DNA of 64,000 nucleotides from Desulfohalobiaceae bacterium (GTDB taxonomy: Bacteria; Desulfobacterota; Desulfovibrionia; Desulfovibrionales; Desulfothermaceae): contig JALWFY010000184.1 in assembly GCA_027013815.1 (NCBI GenBank), positions 1 to 64,000 on the forward strand, written 5' to 3'. Position numbers and translations under genes: made by a program. Under the pieces are notes generated by a model that saw only the letters and a program-made list of their open reading frames with translations, was not told the DNA's origin and searched no databases. This document shows, one piece after another, positions 48,078 to 58,463 of the stretch; position 1 is the stretch's first letter; the number at the start of each line of letters is the position of its first letter.

Positions 48078-50021
48078 CTATTTGAATTCAATGTTTTTAT
48101 AGCTTATACGAGCATTATCCTTAACATATGGCACCACTACCACAACAAGTTCAGATCGTTGTTTTTGTTGGGTAGAGTAAGAAAATAAATTCCCCACTAT
48201 TGGAAATTTTCCTAAAATAGGCACCCTCTTTTCAGTAAAAGAATTTGTTTCTTGAATAAGCCCTGAGATAATAACAGGTTGACCATTCTTTACTCTCACT
48301 ACAGTACTGGTCTGACGGGTTTCCACAATGGGAATAAGTTGAGTAGGAGCAGAAGAAATGCCAGTTGGAACGCTTTTTACTCCCACTTTTTTATTGATAG
48401 CAGGAACGATCTTTAAAATTACCTCACCATCTGCGGCTATCTCTGGAGTTAATGTAAGACTAACTCCTATAAACAAAGGATTTACTTTGCTTGTGACACT
48501 GCTTGTTGCTAGTCCCCCTTGAGTTGAGGTAGTGCTTTGCTCATATGTCACATAAAAATCATTTAGCCCAATGGAAACTATTGCAGGCTGGTTATTCAAA
48601 GTCAGTAAATGAGGTCTGGATACAGCCTTTACTGTCCCCTGAGTATTTAAAAAAGAAATCAAAGAATCTATATTCCACTGAAATGCAATAGAGGGAGTAA
48701 GGGCCCTAAGTATCCCCAACTGCAAATTCCCACCTGGAGTGTTCGGAAATGGAGAACCACTTAAAGGTGAAGAAATCCCTTGAGCAGATGAAGAACTAGA
48801 GACTCCTGAAGATTGTGAGGTTTGAGATAAGATTTGGGAATTTATTATCTCACGCATGTGAGGGAGTTTATAAAATTCAATGCTACCAGGGAACTTACTC
48901 CAATCTATACCTATCTCATGTCCCTTATTTAAATTAACTTCCAATATTTGCACATCTATCAACACCTGTTTCAAGAGATATTTTTTCACCTTCTCTATAA
49001 ATTTTTCCACTCTTTTCATGAGATAAGGAGTAGTAGTAACAACCACTGTCCCTGTCTGGGGATCAATAGTATATGAGCCCATTATATTATTTTGGGTAGA
49101 ATATGTGCTTGTAGTCTGTGATGTGGTAGAGGAGGTTGGCGAAGAAGTTCCAGTACTCTCACCACCTTGCATATTTATAGCCCCAGATGAAGACAAAGAA
49201 CCTTCTTCGATCTGCTTTTTTAATATCTCTTTTTGAAGATTTAATATCTCTATTTGACCTTTTTCTATCTCTTTTTCATATTCTTTTTCATATGGCAAAA
49301 GATCTAAATCTTTTTGCAATGATTTTCTCTGATATTCTGCCTGCAATATATTGTACATTGGATCCTCTAATATTTTTTTCAGTTCTCTCTCAAAATTTCC
49401 CCAAAAATCCACAATTTCATTGCTAGATATCTCCAAATTACCTGAAGTACTTGCACCTGAAGTAGAAATGCCATTTCCTTCTATTTGAGCCGTCTGAGAA
49501 GATGATGCCGATGTAGAACTTGAACTCAAAGAAACTTGAGTTGAAGTAGTACCTTGTCTTGTGCTCATCACATAATCAATATGAAAAAATCTGGTCTCCA
49601 TTTTGGCAATCTTAATATAATCAGGATATACTTTATAACATAAATCACTAGAGTCCAAAATTGCTTTAAGAGCTACTTTAAAGGGAACATCGTCTAGATT
49701 TACACTCACTTTTAAATCCCCAATATCTCCTTCAAAGACCACATTAATTTGGGCTTTATGTGCTATTGCCAAAACCAGTTGTCTCAAATCAGCATCTTTA
49801 ACATGAACCGATATAGGGGTAAAAAGCCCCAGCATATTTTCAGGTGCTTTTGTTTTTACTAATGGAGGTGGAGCTATAATATTTTTTGACATAGATTTCT
49901 TTTTAGAAGAAACAGAAGTTTTAACCTTTATTTTAGAGAGGTTTTTATTTTCTTCATTATAAGTAGTACTACATCCATAAATAAAACAACCGACGATTAT
50001 TAATATAAAAATTCTCTTCAT
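48078..50021 (-). CDS. MshL/PilQ-like secretin lipoprotein
   Basis: Lipobox IVGCFIYGCSTT, STN-like N-domain, secretin C-terminal VPILGKFPIVGNLFSY; start at MKRIFIL. Confidence 0.92.
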   Translation of the reverse strand: MKRIFILIIVGCFIYGCSTTYNEENKNLSKIKVKTSVSSKKKSMSKNIIAPPPLVKTKAPENMLGLFTPISVHVKDADLRQLVLAIAHKAQINVVFEGDIGDLKVSVNLDDVPFKVALKAILDSSDLCYKVYPDYIKIAKMETRFFHIDYVMSTRQGTTSTQVSLSSSSTSASSSQTAQIEGNGISTSGASTSGNLEISSNEIVDFWGNFERELKKILEDPMYNILQAEYQRKSLQKDLDLLPYEKEYEKEIEKGQIEILNLQKEILKKQIEEGSLSSSGAINMQGGESTGTSSPTSSTTSQTTSTYSTQNNIMGSYTIDPQTGTVVVTTTPYLMKRVEKFIEKVKKYLLKQVLIDVQILEVNLNKGHEIGIDWSKFPGSIEFYKLPHMREIINSQILSQTSQSSGVSSSSSAQGISSPLSGSPFPNTPGGNLQLGILRALTPSIAFQWNIDSLISFLNTQGTVKAVSRPHLLTLNNQPAIVSIGLNDFYVTYEQSTTSTQGGLATSSVTSKVNPLFIGVSLTLTPEIAADGEVILKIVPAINKKVGVKSVPTGISSAPTQLIPIVETRQTSTVVRVKNGQPVIISGLIQETNSFTEKRVPILGKFPIVGNLFSYSTQQKQRSELVVVVVPYVKDNARISYKNIEFK

Positions 50022-50022
50022 A

Positions 50023-50493
50023 CTAAAACTCCGACAGATACAAGGTGTATAATCTATTTCCTTTTTGTAATATAACATATCTTTTGGTTATCTTCTTTAC
50101 CATATAACCTGCTATCATATCCCCTCTTTTTACTAACAAATTATTCATTATTGCCATATTATCTCTATTATTTAATACTAAAATTCCATTTAGCTCTGGC
50201 AATATTTTTTTTTCAAGGAATTTTTTTAACCGAACCTCCCACTTATTTAGAAATATATTCGAATATTCATGGGTAGATTTTAGTCTTTTCAAATAAGAAA
50301 AGGCCTTATTTTTATTTAGTAAAATCTTTTTAGTACTTTTTTGTATATTTGTATGTTGCGATATTTTATTATTAAACTTAGGTGAAGGTACACTTAATAT
50401 ATATTCTATTTGAAAAGTATTTGAAGTTATATAATTTAATAAGATAAAATATGTAACTATAAAAACAAAATAAAAAATTAACTTACATCTCAT
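50023..50493 (-). CDS. PilP/MshK/GspC-like small pilus biogenesis protein
   Basis: 156 aa; one TM; LNGILVLNNRDNMAIMNNLLVKRGDMIAGYMVKKITKRYVILQKGNRLYTLYLSE. Confidence 0.65.
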   Translation of the reverse strand: MRCKLIFYFVFIVTYFILLNYITSNTFQIEYILSVPSPKFNNKISQHTNIQKSTKKILLNKNKAFSYLKRLKSTHEYSNIFLNKWEVRLKKFLEKKILPELNGILVLNNRDNMAIMNNLLVKRGDMIAGYMVKKITKRYVILQKGNRLYTLYLSEF

Positions 50494-51028
50494 GGGTATT
50501 CATTTTTTTGTATAAAAAATTAATTTCTAAATTTATTTTTAGTCCTAATCCCATTTTATTTATCTTAATATTATCTATAAATATAAAAGGATAATTTTTT
50601 TCCAAATCATAAACAAAGCTTAAAAATGTTTTATAGTTTTTTGCGAATATTATGATGCTTATTTTCTGAGTAGAAAATAAAATAGGGATATGGTATTTAT
50701 TTGTAGTATGGCCAAAAGAATAAGATATTAATTTAATTTTATATTTATTTACTAAACTAAATATAAATCTTAAAACATATGAATTTTGATCTAATTTAGA
50801 TGAAAACTCATATACAAATCCTTTTAGCGTATTCAAATATTTTTTATCTCTTTTAATTTTCTCTAAATTCTGTTTCATATTTTCTAAATTAGATATCTCA
50901 CTAGCAATTAAGGTATCTTGTTTTCTTATTTTATCTATATTAATATTTAATCTATATATGAAAAAAAAATTTATAGAACAACATATTAGCAGGAGAAAAA
51001 AAGGAATAAAATATTTATAATATTTCAT
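50483..51028 (-). CDS. PilO/MshJ-like inner membrane protein
   Basis: 181 aa; N-terminal TM, coiled coil, PilO-like C-domain; position between MshI-like and MshK-like. Confidence 0.65.
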   Translation of the reverse strand: MKYYKYFIPFFLLLICCSINFFFIYRLNINIDKIRKQDTLIASEISNLENMKQNLEKIKRDKKYLNTLKGFVYEFSSKLDQNSYVLRFIFSLVNKYKIKLISYSFGHTTNKYHIPILFSTQKISIIIFAKNYKTFLSFVYDLEKNYPFIFIDNIKINKMGLGLKINLEINFLYKKMNTHEM

Positions 51029-52377
51029 AATCCTACTCTATTTAAGGTAAGTATCAAGGTGAAACTTCCTTGATTTATTACATCATTCAATTCATCTTGT
51101 TGAAAAATGTTTTCAACTAACGGACAATTCTCTAAATTTGAAATATATTTTTTTAAAATCTGGATCCTTATTTTAGAATCCTTTATTAAAAAATTGCCTT
51201 TTAATATTAATTTAGGCACATTTTTCTGGCTTATTATTAATTCTTTTAAATAAATGCCCTTTGGTTGCAAATAAGCAATGGATGTCAGTATTGGATAAAA
51301 AATGGTAGTTTTATTGCTATAACTTTTAAGGGAATTTTCTTCCTCTAGCCTTTTTTTTACTTCTCTAACATTTATATCTACATTCACCATTTCTTTTTTT
51401 AATCTATTTAATATTGTAAAATCTTTTATTATATTATCCAATTCATTTTCATATTTTTGAGCAGCTTTATAAAACAAATTAATAGAAATAATAAAAAAAA
51501 CAATACCTGCAATTATAGTGGCATAAGAAAAATATCTAATTCGTTTTTCAAAAACAAATTCATAGGGAACAAGGGAAACACATCTATGAGATAGATCAAG
51601 ATATTGCTGATAGAGAAACAATGGCCTGGTCCTAGATAAATCATGGGAAAATGCTACTTCTCTAACCTCTTTTGCCCCTAATTCTTCTTGTAATTCCCTA
51701 AAAGAATCAACAATCTCTTTAGGAGCACATATCAAAAAAAAAGACAAAGGAATTGATTTATAATTTTGTTTTATATAAAATATAGATCGTCTAATCTCCA
51801 AAAAAAAGTTATCATTCTCTTCTAAAAACCTTAGACTTTCTAGAGCAATATTAAACCTTCTATAAAACACATAGATCCCATTACTAATCGCCAATAACAC
51901 ACAAAATGCGTCTAAAAAAAATATAAAAATTCCATCTTTTTTTTGAGTTAGTTCCTTTGCAATCTCAAGTAATAAATCCAGAAAACATATAATATCTATT
52001 ATCTTTATCTCTTCATTTGTACACTTATCAATAACTGGAAATACATCTTTTTTTTCAACTAAATATAACAAGTAAAAATTATTTTCTTCATCTTCTCCAA
52101 TTTTTCTCCAATTAAAAATATAGTTGTATTTTAACTCATTGGCATCAGTTACACCTGCCAACTCCATAGCCTCATAAGGCATCATTTTCTTTAACGATAT
52201 TTTTTGCTTTGTGGGTACATTAATAACTTTTTGCCTGGTGATTTCATGAGATATTACAACCCTCACTTTTCCTTTAAGTTTTAGCTTTTCAAAATCTTCT
52301 ACTGCAATGCTAAGTTCTTCATCATCTTTAAGTACATAAATAGTTTCTTTTTCAATATATAAAAATATTTCGCTCAT
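51025..52377 (-). CDS. MshI-like (PilM/PilN fusion-like) protein
   Basis: 450 aa; actin-like/PilM-like N-part, single TM, PilN-like C-part (YPILTSIAYLQPKGIYLKELIIS). Confidence 0.65.
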   Translation of the reverse strand: MSEIFLYIEKETIYVLKDDEELSIAVEDFEKLKLKGKVRVVISHEITRQKVINVPTKQKISLKKMMPYEAMELAGVTDANELKYNYIFNWRKIGEDEENNFYLLYLVEKKDVFPVIDKCTNEEIKIIDIICFLDLLLEIAKELTQKKDGIFIFFLDAFCVLLAISNGIYVFYRRFNIALESLRFLEENDNFFLEIRRSIFYIKQNYKSIPLSFFLICAPKEIVDSFRELQEELGAKEVREVAFSHDLSRTRPLFLYQQYLDLSHRCVSLVPYEFVFEKRIRYFSYATIIAGIVFFIISINLFYKAAQKYENELDNIIKDFTILNRLKKEMVNVDINVREVKKRLEEENSLKSYSNKTTIFYPILTSIAYLQPKGIYLKELIISQKNVPKLILKGNFLIKDSKIRIQILKKYISNLENCPLVENIFQQDELNDVINQGSFTLILTLNRVGL

Positions 52378-52379
52378 GA

Positions 52380-53573
52380 TTATTTAATTTTTCCCAACAT
52401 GTTGTAAATTGGATATAATACAGATATTACTATCAACAAAATAATTGTAGCAACAAATATTAATAAGGTAGGCTCTATAATAGTAGTGATTTTTTTAACT
52501 GCCCTATCTAAAGAATCGTTAAAAAAAACAGTTAAATCTTCAAAAGAACTATCTAGAGTTCCTGTATTTTCTCCTACTCCAATGCTCCTCACCAAAAAAG
52601 AAGGAAAGTCACCTGCCATATCTAATGCATTTGCCAGTTGGTGTCCCTCTCCTAGATATCTTTTTATTTCCTTAATCTTCTTAATATAAAATCTATTATT
52701 AATTACTTCTTCTATTAGATCTAGAGCAGAATAAATCTGGATGCCTGATTTATATAACAGCCCAATATATCTAACAAATCGGGCCATAATCAAATTAAAA
52801 AATACATTTCCAATATAGGGAATCTTAAGTTTTAAACTGTCCCACTTGTACATAATCCTTTCCGAAAAATGTGAAAAAAAAACAAAAACAATCAAAAGGA
52901 AAAAAACAAAAACAAATAAATACCAATGGACCAACACAAAATTATTAAAATAAATCAACATCTTAGTAGATAACGGCAAAGGCATGTCAAGTTCTAATAG
53001 AAAACTTGTAAGTTTAGGTATTACAAATATAATAAAAATGATAAGGGCAATTGAAATTAATATGCAAACAATTATAGGGTAGATAAGAGCCTGTTTTACT
53101 TTATTTTTATTGTCTTCCAACCAACTTAAATAATCTACCAATTCCTTAAAAATCATGTCTAGTCTACCAACGCTTTCACCAGCTCGAACAATAGCTACAT
53201 AATATTCTGGAAATATATAGGGATGGCAACTTAATGCATCAGAAAGAGAACGCCCGACCTCAATATCTCTTATAAGGGCATCAATAACCTGTTTAAAAGT
53301 CTGATTTTTGGTATTCTTTTTTATCTCTTCAAGACCATCTAACACAGATACCCCCGCTCTCAAGATATAATGCATGTCTCTTGAAAAATCTATAAGTTCT
53401 GTACTTTTTATCCTTGGCTTAAATATCTCTCTAACATATGCCCTATGGAAGCGAATAGGAGTCATATTACGTTCTTTAAGCCACAAATATGCCTTATATT
53501 TATCTGGAACATCTACAAATGAGGCAACAATTCTGCCCGTTCTGTCTCTACCCTTTATATAATAAAGTGTCAT
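52380..53573 (-). CDS. Type II secretion/type IV pilus inner membrane protein (GspF/PilC/MshG)
   Basis: 397 aa; two T2SSF domains, RAGESVGRLD, VGENTGTLD. Confidence 0.95.
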   Translation of the reverse strand: MTLYYIKGRDRTGRIVASFVDVPDKYKAYLWLKERNMTPIRFHRAYVREIFKPRIKSTELIDFSRDMHYILRAGVSVLDGLEEIKKNTKNQTFKQVIDALIRDIEVGRSLSDALSCHPYIFPEYYVAIVRAGESVGRLDMIFKELVDYLSWLEDNKNKVKQALIYPIIVCILISIALIIFIIFVIPKLTSFLLELDMPLPLSTKMLIYFNNFVLVHWYLFVFVFFLLIVFVFFSHFSERIMYKWDSLKLKIPYIGNVFFNLIMARFVRYIGLLYKSGIQIYSALDLIEEVINNRFYIKKIKEIKRYLGEGHQLANALDMAGDFPSFLVRSIGVGENTGTLDSSFEDLTVFFNDSLDRAVKKITTIIEPTLLIFVATIILLIVISVLYPIYNMLGKIK

Positions 53574-55265
53574 TTAAGCTACCCTTAACACCTCTTCAAT
53601 GGTAGTTATCCCTTTTAAGACCTTGCTTAAGCCATCCTCAAACAGAGAAACAAATCCTTGCTTTTTTAAAAGCTCTCTAATATGTGTCTCATCTTTTTGT
53701 TTTACTATAGCAGAAAAAATATCCTCATCTATTTTAAATACCTCACTCAATGCCGTGCGGCCCAAATATCCAGTGCCCATACATTTCTCACATCCCCGTC
53801 CCTTATACAAAGTAAAACTGTGAGGAAGTGTTCCAATAAGATTTTTTAATAGTTCTTTCTCCTCATTTGACGGTTCATAACGCTCTTTACAATTAGGACA
53901 TATTACCCTTACAAGACGCTGAGCCACAACACCCTTTAGACCAGAAGCAAGAATATAAGGGCTAGTTCCCATAAATATTAACCTTGAAATAGCAGCTATA
54001 GAACTGTTCGTATGTAATGTAGAAAGCACTAAGTGTCCTGTCAAGGCTGCATGCAATGCCACATCTAAAGTTTCTTCATCCCTTATCTCTCCAACCATAA
54101 TCACATCAGGATCCTGTCTCAAAATAGCCCTTAAGGCAAAAGCAAAGGAAAATCCAGCACGAGGATTTATCTGAGATTGCTTTACAAAAGGAAGTTCATA
54201 TTCTATTGGATCTTCCACTGTCATTATATTAATCCTAGTGGAATTTATCTCTAAAAGTGCAGCATACAAAGACGTAGTCTTTCCAGATCCAGTTGGACCA
54301 GTAACTAATACAATGCCATTATTCATTTTAAGTAACTCTCTATAAACCTTTAGTTGATGTTCTGAATATCCCAAAAAATCTATTTTTGAAATCAACTTTG
54401 TTTTATCTAAAATTCTCATTACTATATTTTCACCATAATAGGTGGGATAAGTACTAACCCTTAAATCAATATTTCTACCGGCAAAAATATATTGTATACG
54501 GCCATCTTGAGGAATTCTAGTCTCCGAAATATCCAGATTTGACATAACCTTTATCCTTGAAATCATCGCATTAGCAAGCACCTTAGGCAAAATATTCCAA
54601 ACGTGCAAAATGCCATCTATACGATACCTAACAATCACAGCATTCTTCTCACATCCAATATGTATATCTGTAGCCCTTTTTTTTATCGCATTTATAATAA
54701 CAATATCCACCAACTTTACAACTGGAGATTCCTCAATATTTACTTCATCTACAGCATTGGTTATTGCTCGCTCTACTAATTCTTCAAAACTCTCAGTTTC
54801 ACTATACCAGATGTCTATTGCCTTTTCTATCTCATCCTCTGGAGCCATTATTGTATTTACATCTTTCTCAGTGAGTTGTTTAAGTTCATCAACAGCCACA
54901 ACATCAAAGGGGTTTGCCATAAGGACAGTAAGAACATCTCCTTCAATGCTTAAAGGTACCAATTTATACCTTCTGGCAAAATCCTGCGGCACTAAAGAGA
55001 TTGCTTGAGAATCTGATCTGATATCTTTGATTGAAGAAATATATTTAATACCCAAATCAGAACTCAAAAGAGAGGAAATAGCTCCCCGTTCAATAAATCC
55101 AAGTTCAACTAATACCTCACCCAATAATTTCCCTGTAGCCTTCTGAATCTCTAAGGCTATTTTTAACTGTTCTTCAGAAATAAGCCCCCTTTCAAGCAAT
55201 ATTTCTCCCAGTCTTTTTGGAGGCTTATTTTCTTTTTTAGAAATCTCTATTTTTTCATTTTTCAT
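53574..55265 (-). CDS. GspE/PilB/MshE-type secretion ATPase with MshEN-like N-terminus
   Basis: 563 aa; RLGEILLERGLISEEQLKIALEIQ, GPTGSGKTTSLYAAL, DPDVIMVGEIRD, CPNCKERY...CEKCMGTGYLGR. Confidence 0.96.
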   Translation of the reverse strand: MKNEKIEISKKENKPPKRLGEILLERGLISEEQLKIALEIQKATGKLLGEVLVELGFIERGAISSLLSSDLGIKYISSIKDIRSDSQAISLVPQDFARRYKLVPLSIEGDVLTVLMANPFDVVAVDELKQLTEKDVNTIMAPEDEIEKAIDIWYSETESFEELVERAITNAVDEVNIEESPVVKLVDIVIINAIKKRATDIHIGCEKNAVIVRYRIDGILHVWNILPKVLANAMISRIKVMSNLDISETRIPQDGRIQYIFAGRNIDLRVSTYPTYYGENIVMRILDKTKLISKIDFLGYSEHQLKVYRELLKMNNGIVLVTGPTGSGKTTSLYAALLEINSTRINIMTVEDPIEYELPFVKQSQINPRAGFSFAFALRAILRQDPDVIMVGEIRDEETLDVALHAALTGHLVLSTLHTNSSIAAISRLIFMGTSPYILASGLKGVVAQRLVRVICPNCKERYEPSNEEKELLKNLIGTLPHSFTLYKGRGCEKCMGTGYLGRTALSEVFKIDEDIFSAIVKQKDETHIRELLKKQGFVSLFEDGLSKVLKGITTIEEVLRVA

Positions 55266-55401
55266 ACTAAAAAATCGTTTTTTTAATTGATATTAAAGAA
55301 TATTTCTAAAACTAAGAAAGGATAATACACGCCTACAACACCTTATACTCAATTGACTATTTATTACAAAAAATTTATTAAGTCAAAAAAAGGGCTAACA
55401 T

Positions 55402-57696
55402 ATGAAAACTTCCAACTTATTGAAAATAAATATATTTTTTTTATTTATCCTCTTTATATCCTCTCTTTGCTGGGCAAAAATCTCATCCATAGATTTCATA
55501 GAAAACCTTATAAAAAAAGAAATAGGCAAGGGATATTCTACACAAGACTTTATATCTGATTGTTTAAATTCAACTAATATAATAAAATTAAAGGTAAACC
55601 ATTTATTAAAAACAACCAAAGCCAAAAACCAATTAGAAACATTATATGAAATATTAGATACCCTAAAACTAATATCCTTTCAAATAAAAAAGCTAGACAA
55701 TATTAGCTCACTAAAGCCCACGCCATCAATAACACCCGTTAAAATAAAGTCTCCGCCATATACATTAAAAATATTTAATTCTAATATTGATCTACTAAGA
55801 AAAATTAATATCTCAATAAATGAAAATAAAAAAACGAATAATATCTTATCTGGAAAAATTGCTGCTATAAGAAAAGATTTAGATATATCTTATAATAAAT
55901 ATGAAAATAATAAATCAAATAATAAAAAGATATTTATATATAGAGATTTATGTAATTTAATATCTTTAAAAGTACAATATATGATATTTGTTACACAACA
56001 AGAATATATAAAACAATTAATAAATAGACTAACAGATATGAGGGACATTACTAACCACCAGATAGAGATTATATTTAAAAATATAGATATTAAAGATTCT
56101 AATATAAAATCTATACAAAAACAAAAAGAATTAGTTCATAAACAACTAAATCTTATTAACCGACAAATAATAGATTCCAATAAAGAAATAGACAATAATA
56201 TTATATATTATGAGATAAAATTACAAAAATTATTAGATAAATTGCAATCTAATAATATAGGTAAAAATAGCTCTAAACTTTTAAAAATTGACTCTAACAG
56301 CGTTAGGAGTTTAATTGATTATTATAATTATAAAAAAACATATTTAAAGCAAAAAGAAATTAGTCTGGAAATAAAGAAAACTTATTGGGATTTTTACTAT
56401 AATTGGATAGTTGCATATATTAAAATAAGAAAAGGATTAAAACCTACCACTCTTTTAGATTCTATAAATAACCTAGCTCAAGAATTACAAAAAAAATATC
56501 AAGATATACTTCAACAATTGGCAGATATTAGAAAGGTAAAGATATCCATTACAGAAGAGATTGCGTATAATCTACAAGAGCTAAAAAACACAAAAAGTCT
56601 AAGGGTAAAGAGAGCACTTATAAATCTAACTACGCAATTAAAGAAACAAAACAAATTAATCGATGATATTATACTCACTCTTTTAAATAACAAGAGCCAG
56701 GTTCAAGACCTATCCCTCCAGGTCAATTTAATATATTCTCTCTTAAACAAGAGACTTGGATTAATAACCGCTCTAAATATGTGGAGCAAAGAGAGATTGA
56801 TTGGATTATATAATAAGGTAAAATTCATCTTTTTCTATCCCTTTGCAAAATTAGGTAACATTTCCCTCAGCCTTGCCAGTATCTTTAAAATAGTATTTTC
56901 CTTTCTTATAGGGATCATGTTATTAAAATTTTTTCGGAGAAAAACTACCCTATTTTTAGAACAAAACACAAAACTGACATATGGGGCAATTAATTCTCTG
57001 ACTACACTAGGGTATTATTTTTCTCTGGTCTTGCTATTTTTGATTGTATTATCAACAGCAGGGATTGACCTGAGTCAGTTGAGCATTTTAATGGGTGCAT
57101 TAGGAGTTGGTATTGGTTTTGGTTTACAAACAATTGCCAATAACTTTATCTCAGGACTTATAATCTTAACTGACAGGTCAATCCAGGTGGGGGATATAGT
57201 GGAGCTAGAAGACGGTACAATGGGAAAAGTAAAAAATTTGGCCATTAGGGCCACTGTGATTAGGACATTTGACGGAAAAGATATAATTGTCCCCAATTCA
57301 GAATTAATATCAAATAAAGTAAATACCTGGACATATAGTGATGACTGGAGGAGGCTGTCTATTCCCTTTGGGGTCTCTTATGATGCTGATCCAGAGGAAG
57401 TGAGACAAATTGCCATACAGGCAGCAAGAGATGTCCCTATAACTGTGGAAGACATAGATCATCCTATACTGGTGTGGTTTGAGGGTTTAGGAGATAGTAG
57501 TATCAATTTTTCCTTAAAGGTCTGGTGCAGATTAAATAGGCTGGATATAGTCCGTACAGGTGTAATCAGTGATTATTATTTCAGTCTATTTAAAAGACTA
57601 AAAAATGCAGGGATTGAAATCCCATTCCCACAACGAGATATTAATATTAGAGACATCTCTCCAGAGATAATAAAGCTCATAAAGGAAAATAAATGA
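55402..57696 (+). CDS. MscS-family mechanosensitive channel with large N-terminal helical region
   Basis: 764 aa; signal peptide, C-terminal MscS pore/beta domain (LGVGIGFGLQTIANNFISGLIIL, VPNSELISNKVNTW). Confidence 0.93.
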   Translation: MKTSNLLKINIFFLFILFISSLCWAKISSIDFIENLIKKEIGKGYSTQDFISDCLNSTNIIKLKVNHLLKTTKAKNQLETLYEILDTLKLISFQIKKLDNISSLKPTPSITPVKIKSPPYTLKIFNSNIDLLRKINISINENKKTNNILSGKIAAIRKDLDISYNKYENNKSNNKKIFIYRDLCNLISLKVQYMIFVTQQEYIKQLINRLTDMRDITNHQIEIIFKNIDIKDSNIKSIQKQKELVHKQLNLINRQIIDSNKEIDNNIIYYEIKLQKLLDKLQSNNIGKNSSKLLKIDSNSVRSLIDYYNYKKTYLKQKEISLEIKKTYWDFYYNWIVAYIKIRKGLKPTTLLDSINNLAQELQKKYQDILQQLADIRKVKISITEEIAYNLQELKNTKSLRVKRALINLTTQLKKQNKLIDDIILTLLNNKSQVQDLSLQVNLIYSLLNKRLGLITALNMWSKERLIGLYNKVKFIFFYPFAKLGNISLSLASIFKIVFSFLIGIMLLKFFRRKTTLFLEQNTKLTYGAINSLTTLGYYFSLVLLFLIVLSTAGIDLSQLSILMGALGVGIGFGLQTIANNFISGLIILTDRSIQVGDIVELEDGTMGKVKNLAIRATVIRTFDGKDIIVPNSELISNKVNTWTYSDDWRRLSIPFGVSYDADPEEVRQIAIQAARDVPITVEDIDHPILVWFEGLGDSSINFSLKVWCRLNRLDIVRTGVISDYYFSLFKRLKNAGIEIPFPQRDINIRDISPEIIKLIKENK

Positions 57697-58463
57697 CAGA
57701 TATTAAGTCTATTTATTTTAAAAACAAGGACCAATTAAAATTAAAGGGTATCTATATCAAGACCAACAATGAGGAGGGTATAAATCTCATAGTGTGTCAT
57801 GGCTTTACAGGCACCAAAGAAGGTGGTGGCAAGGCAATTGAGATGGGGAAATATTTTGCAAAACATGGAATAAATGTACTCTTATTTGACTTTTCTGGGA
57901 ATGGAGAGAGTGAAGGTGAATTTAGAGATATTACTCTGACCAGACAGGTGCATGACCTACATGCCGCTGTCTCATGGATAAATTCAAATAGAGGTGGGAA
58001 GATATTTCTAATGGGAAGGAGCTTTGGGGGTACTACGGCTATTTGTTACCAAGGCACATATAAGGGACCTATTTTAGGTGTAATAGGTATAAATTCAGTT
58101 GCAAGACCATATACCCTTTTTCAAAATTTTATACATAAGGAAAAAGGAGATAATATAGTCTTAAGGTCTGTGCATGGAGAAGTGAAGGTCAGGGGAAAAT
58201 TCTTTGATGACCTGAGAAACTGGGATGTGCTATTCTGTGCCTCAAATATATCCCCGTCTCATCTATTTATAATTCACGGCCAGGCAGATGAACTCGTTGA
58301 CCCAATGCAGGGAAAAGAAATATACCTAGCTGCCAGGGAACCCAAGAGATTGAAGATTGTCCCTGGATTAGACCACTCTTTATCAAAAAAATACAAGGTT
58401 GTGTGGGGTATGTGTCTAAAACACATGATTGAGTTAACCCCTGGACACAAACATGTAGTATAA
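57693..58463 (+). CDS. Alpha/beta hydrolase
   Basis: 256 aa; VCHGFTGTKEG, LFDFSGNGESEG, GRSFGGTTAI nucleophile elbow, HGQADELVDP, LDHSLSKKY. Confidence 0.92.
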   Translation: MTDIKSIYFKNKDQLKLKGIYIKTNNEEGINLIVCHGFTGTKEGGGKAIEMGKYFAKHGINVLLFDFSGNGESEGEFRDITLTRQVHDLHAAVSWINSNRGGKIFLMGRSFGGTTAICYQGTYKGPILGVIGINSVARPYTLFQNFIHKEKGDNIVLRSVHGEVKVRGKFFDDLRNWDVLFCASNISPSHLFIIHGQADELVDPMQGKEIYLAAREPKRLKIVPGLDHSLSKKYKVVWGMCLKHMIELTPGHKHVV

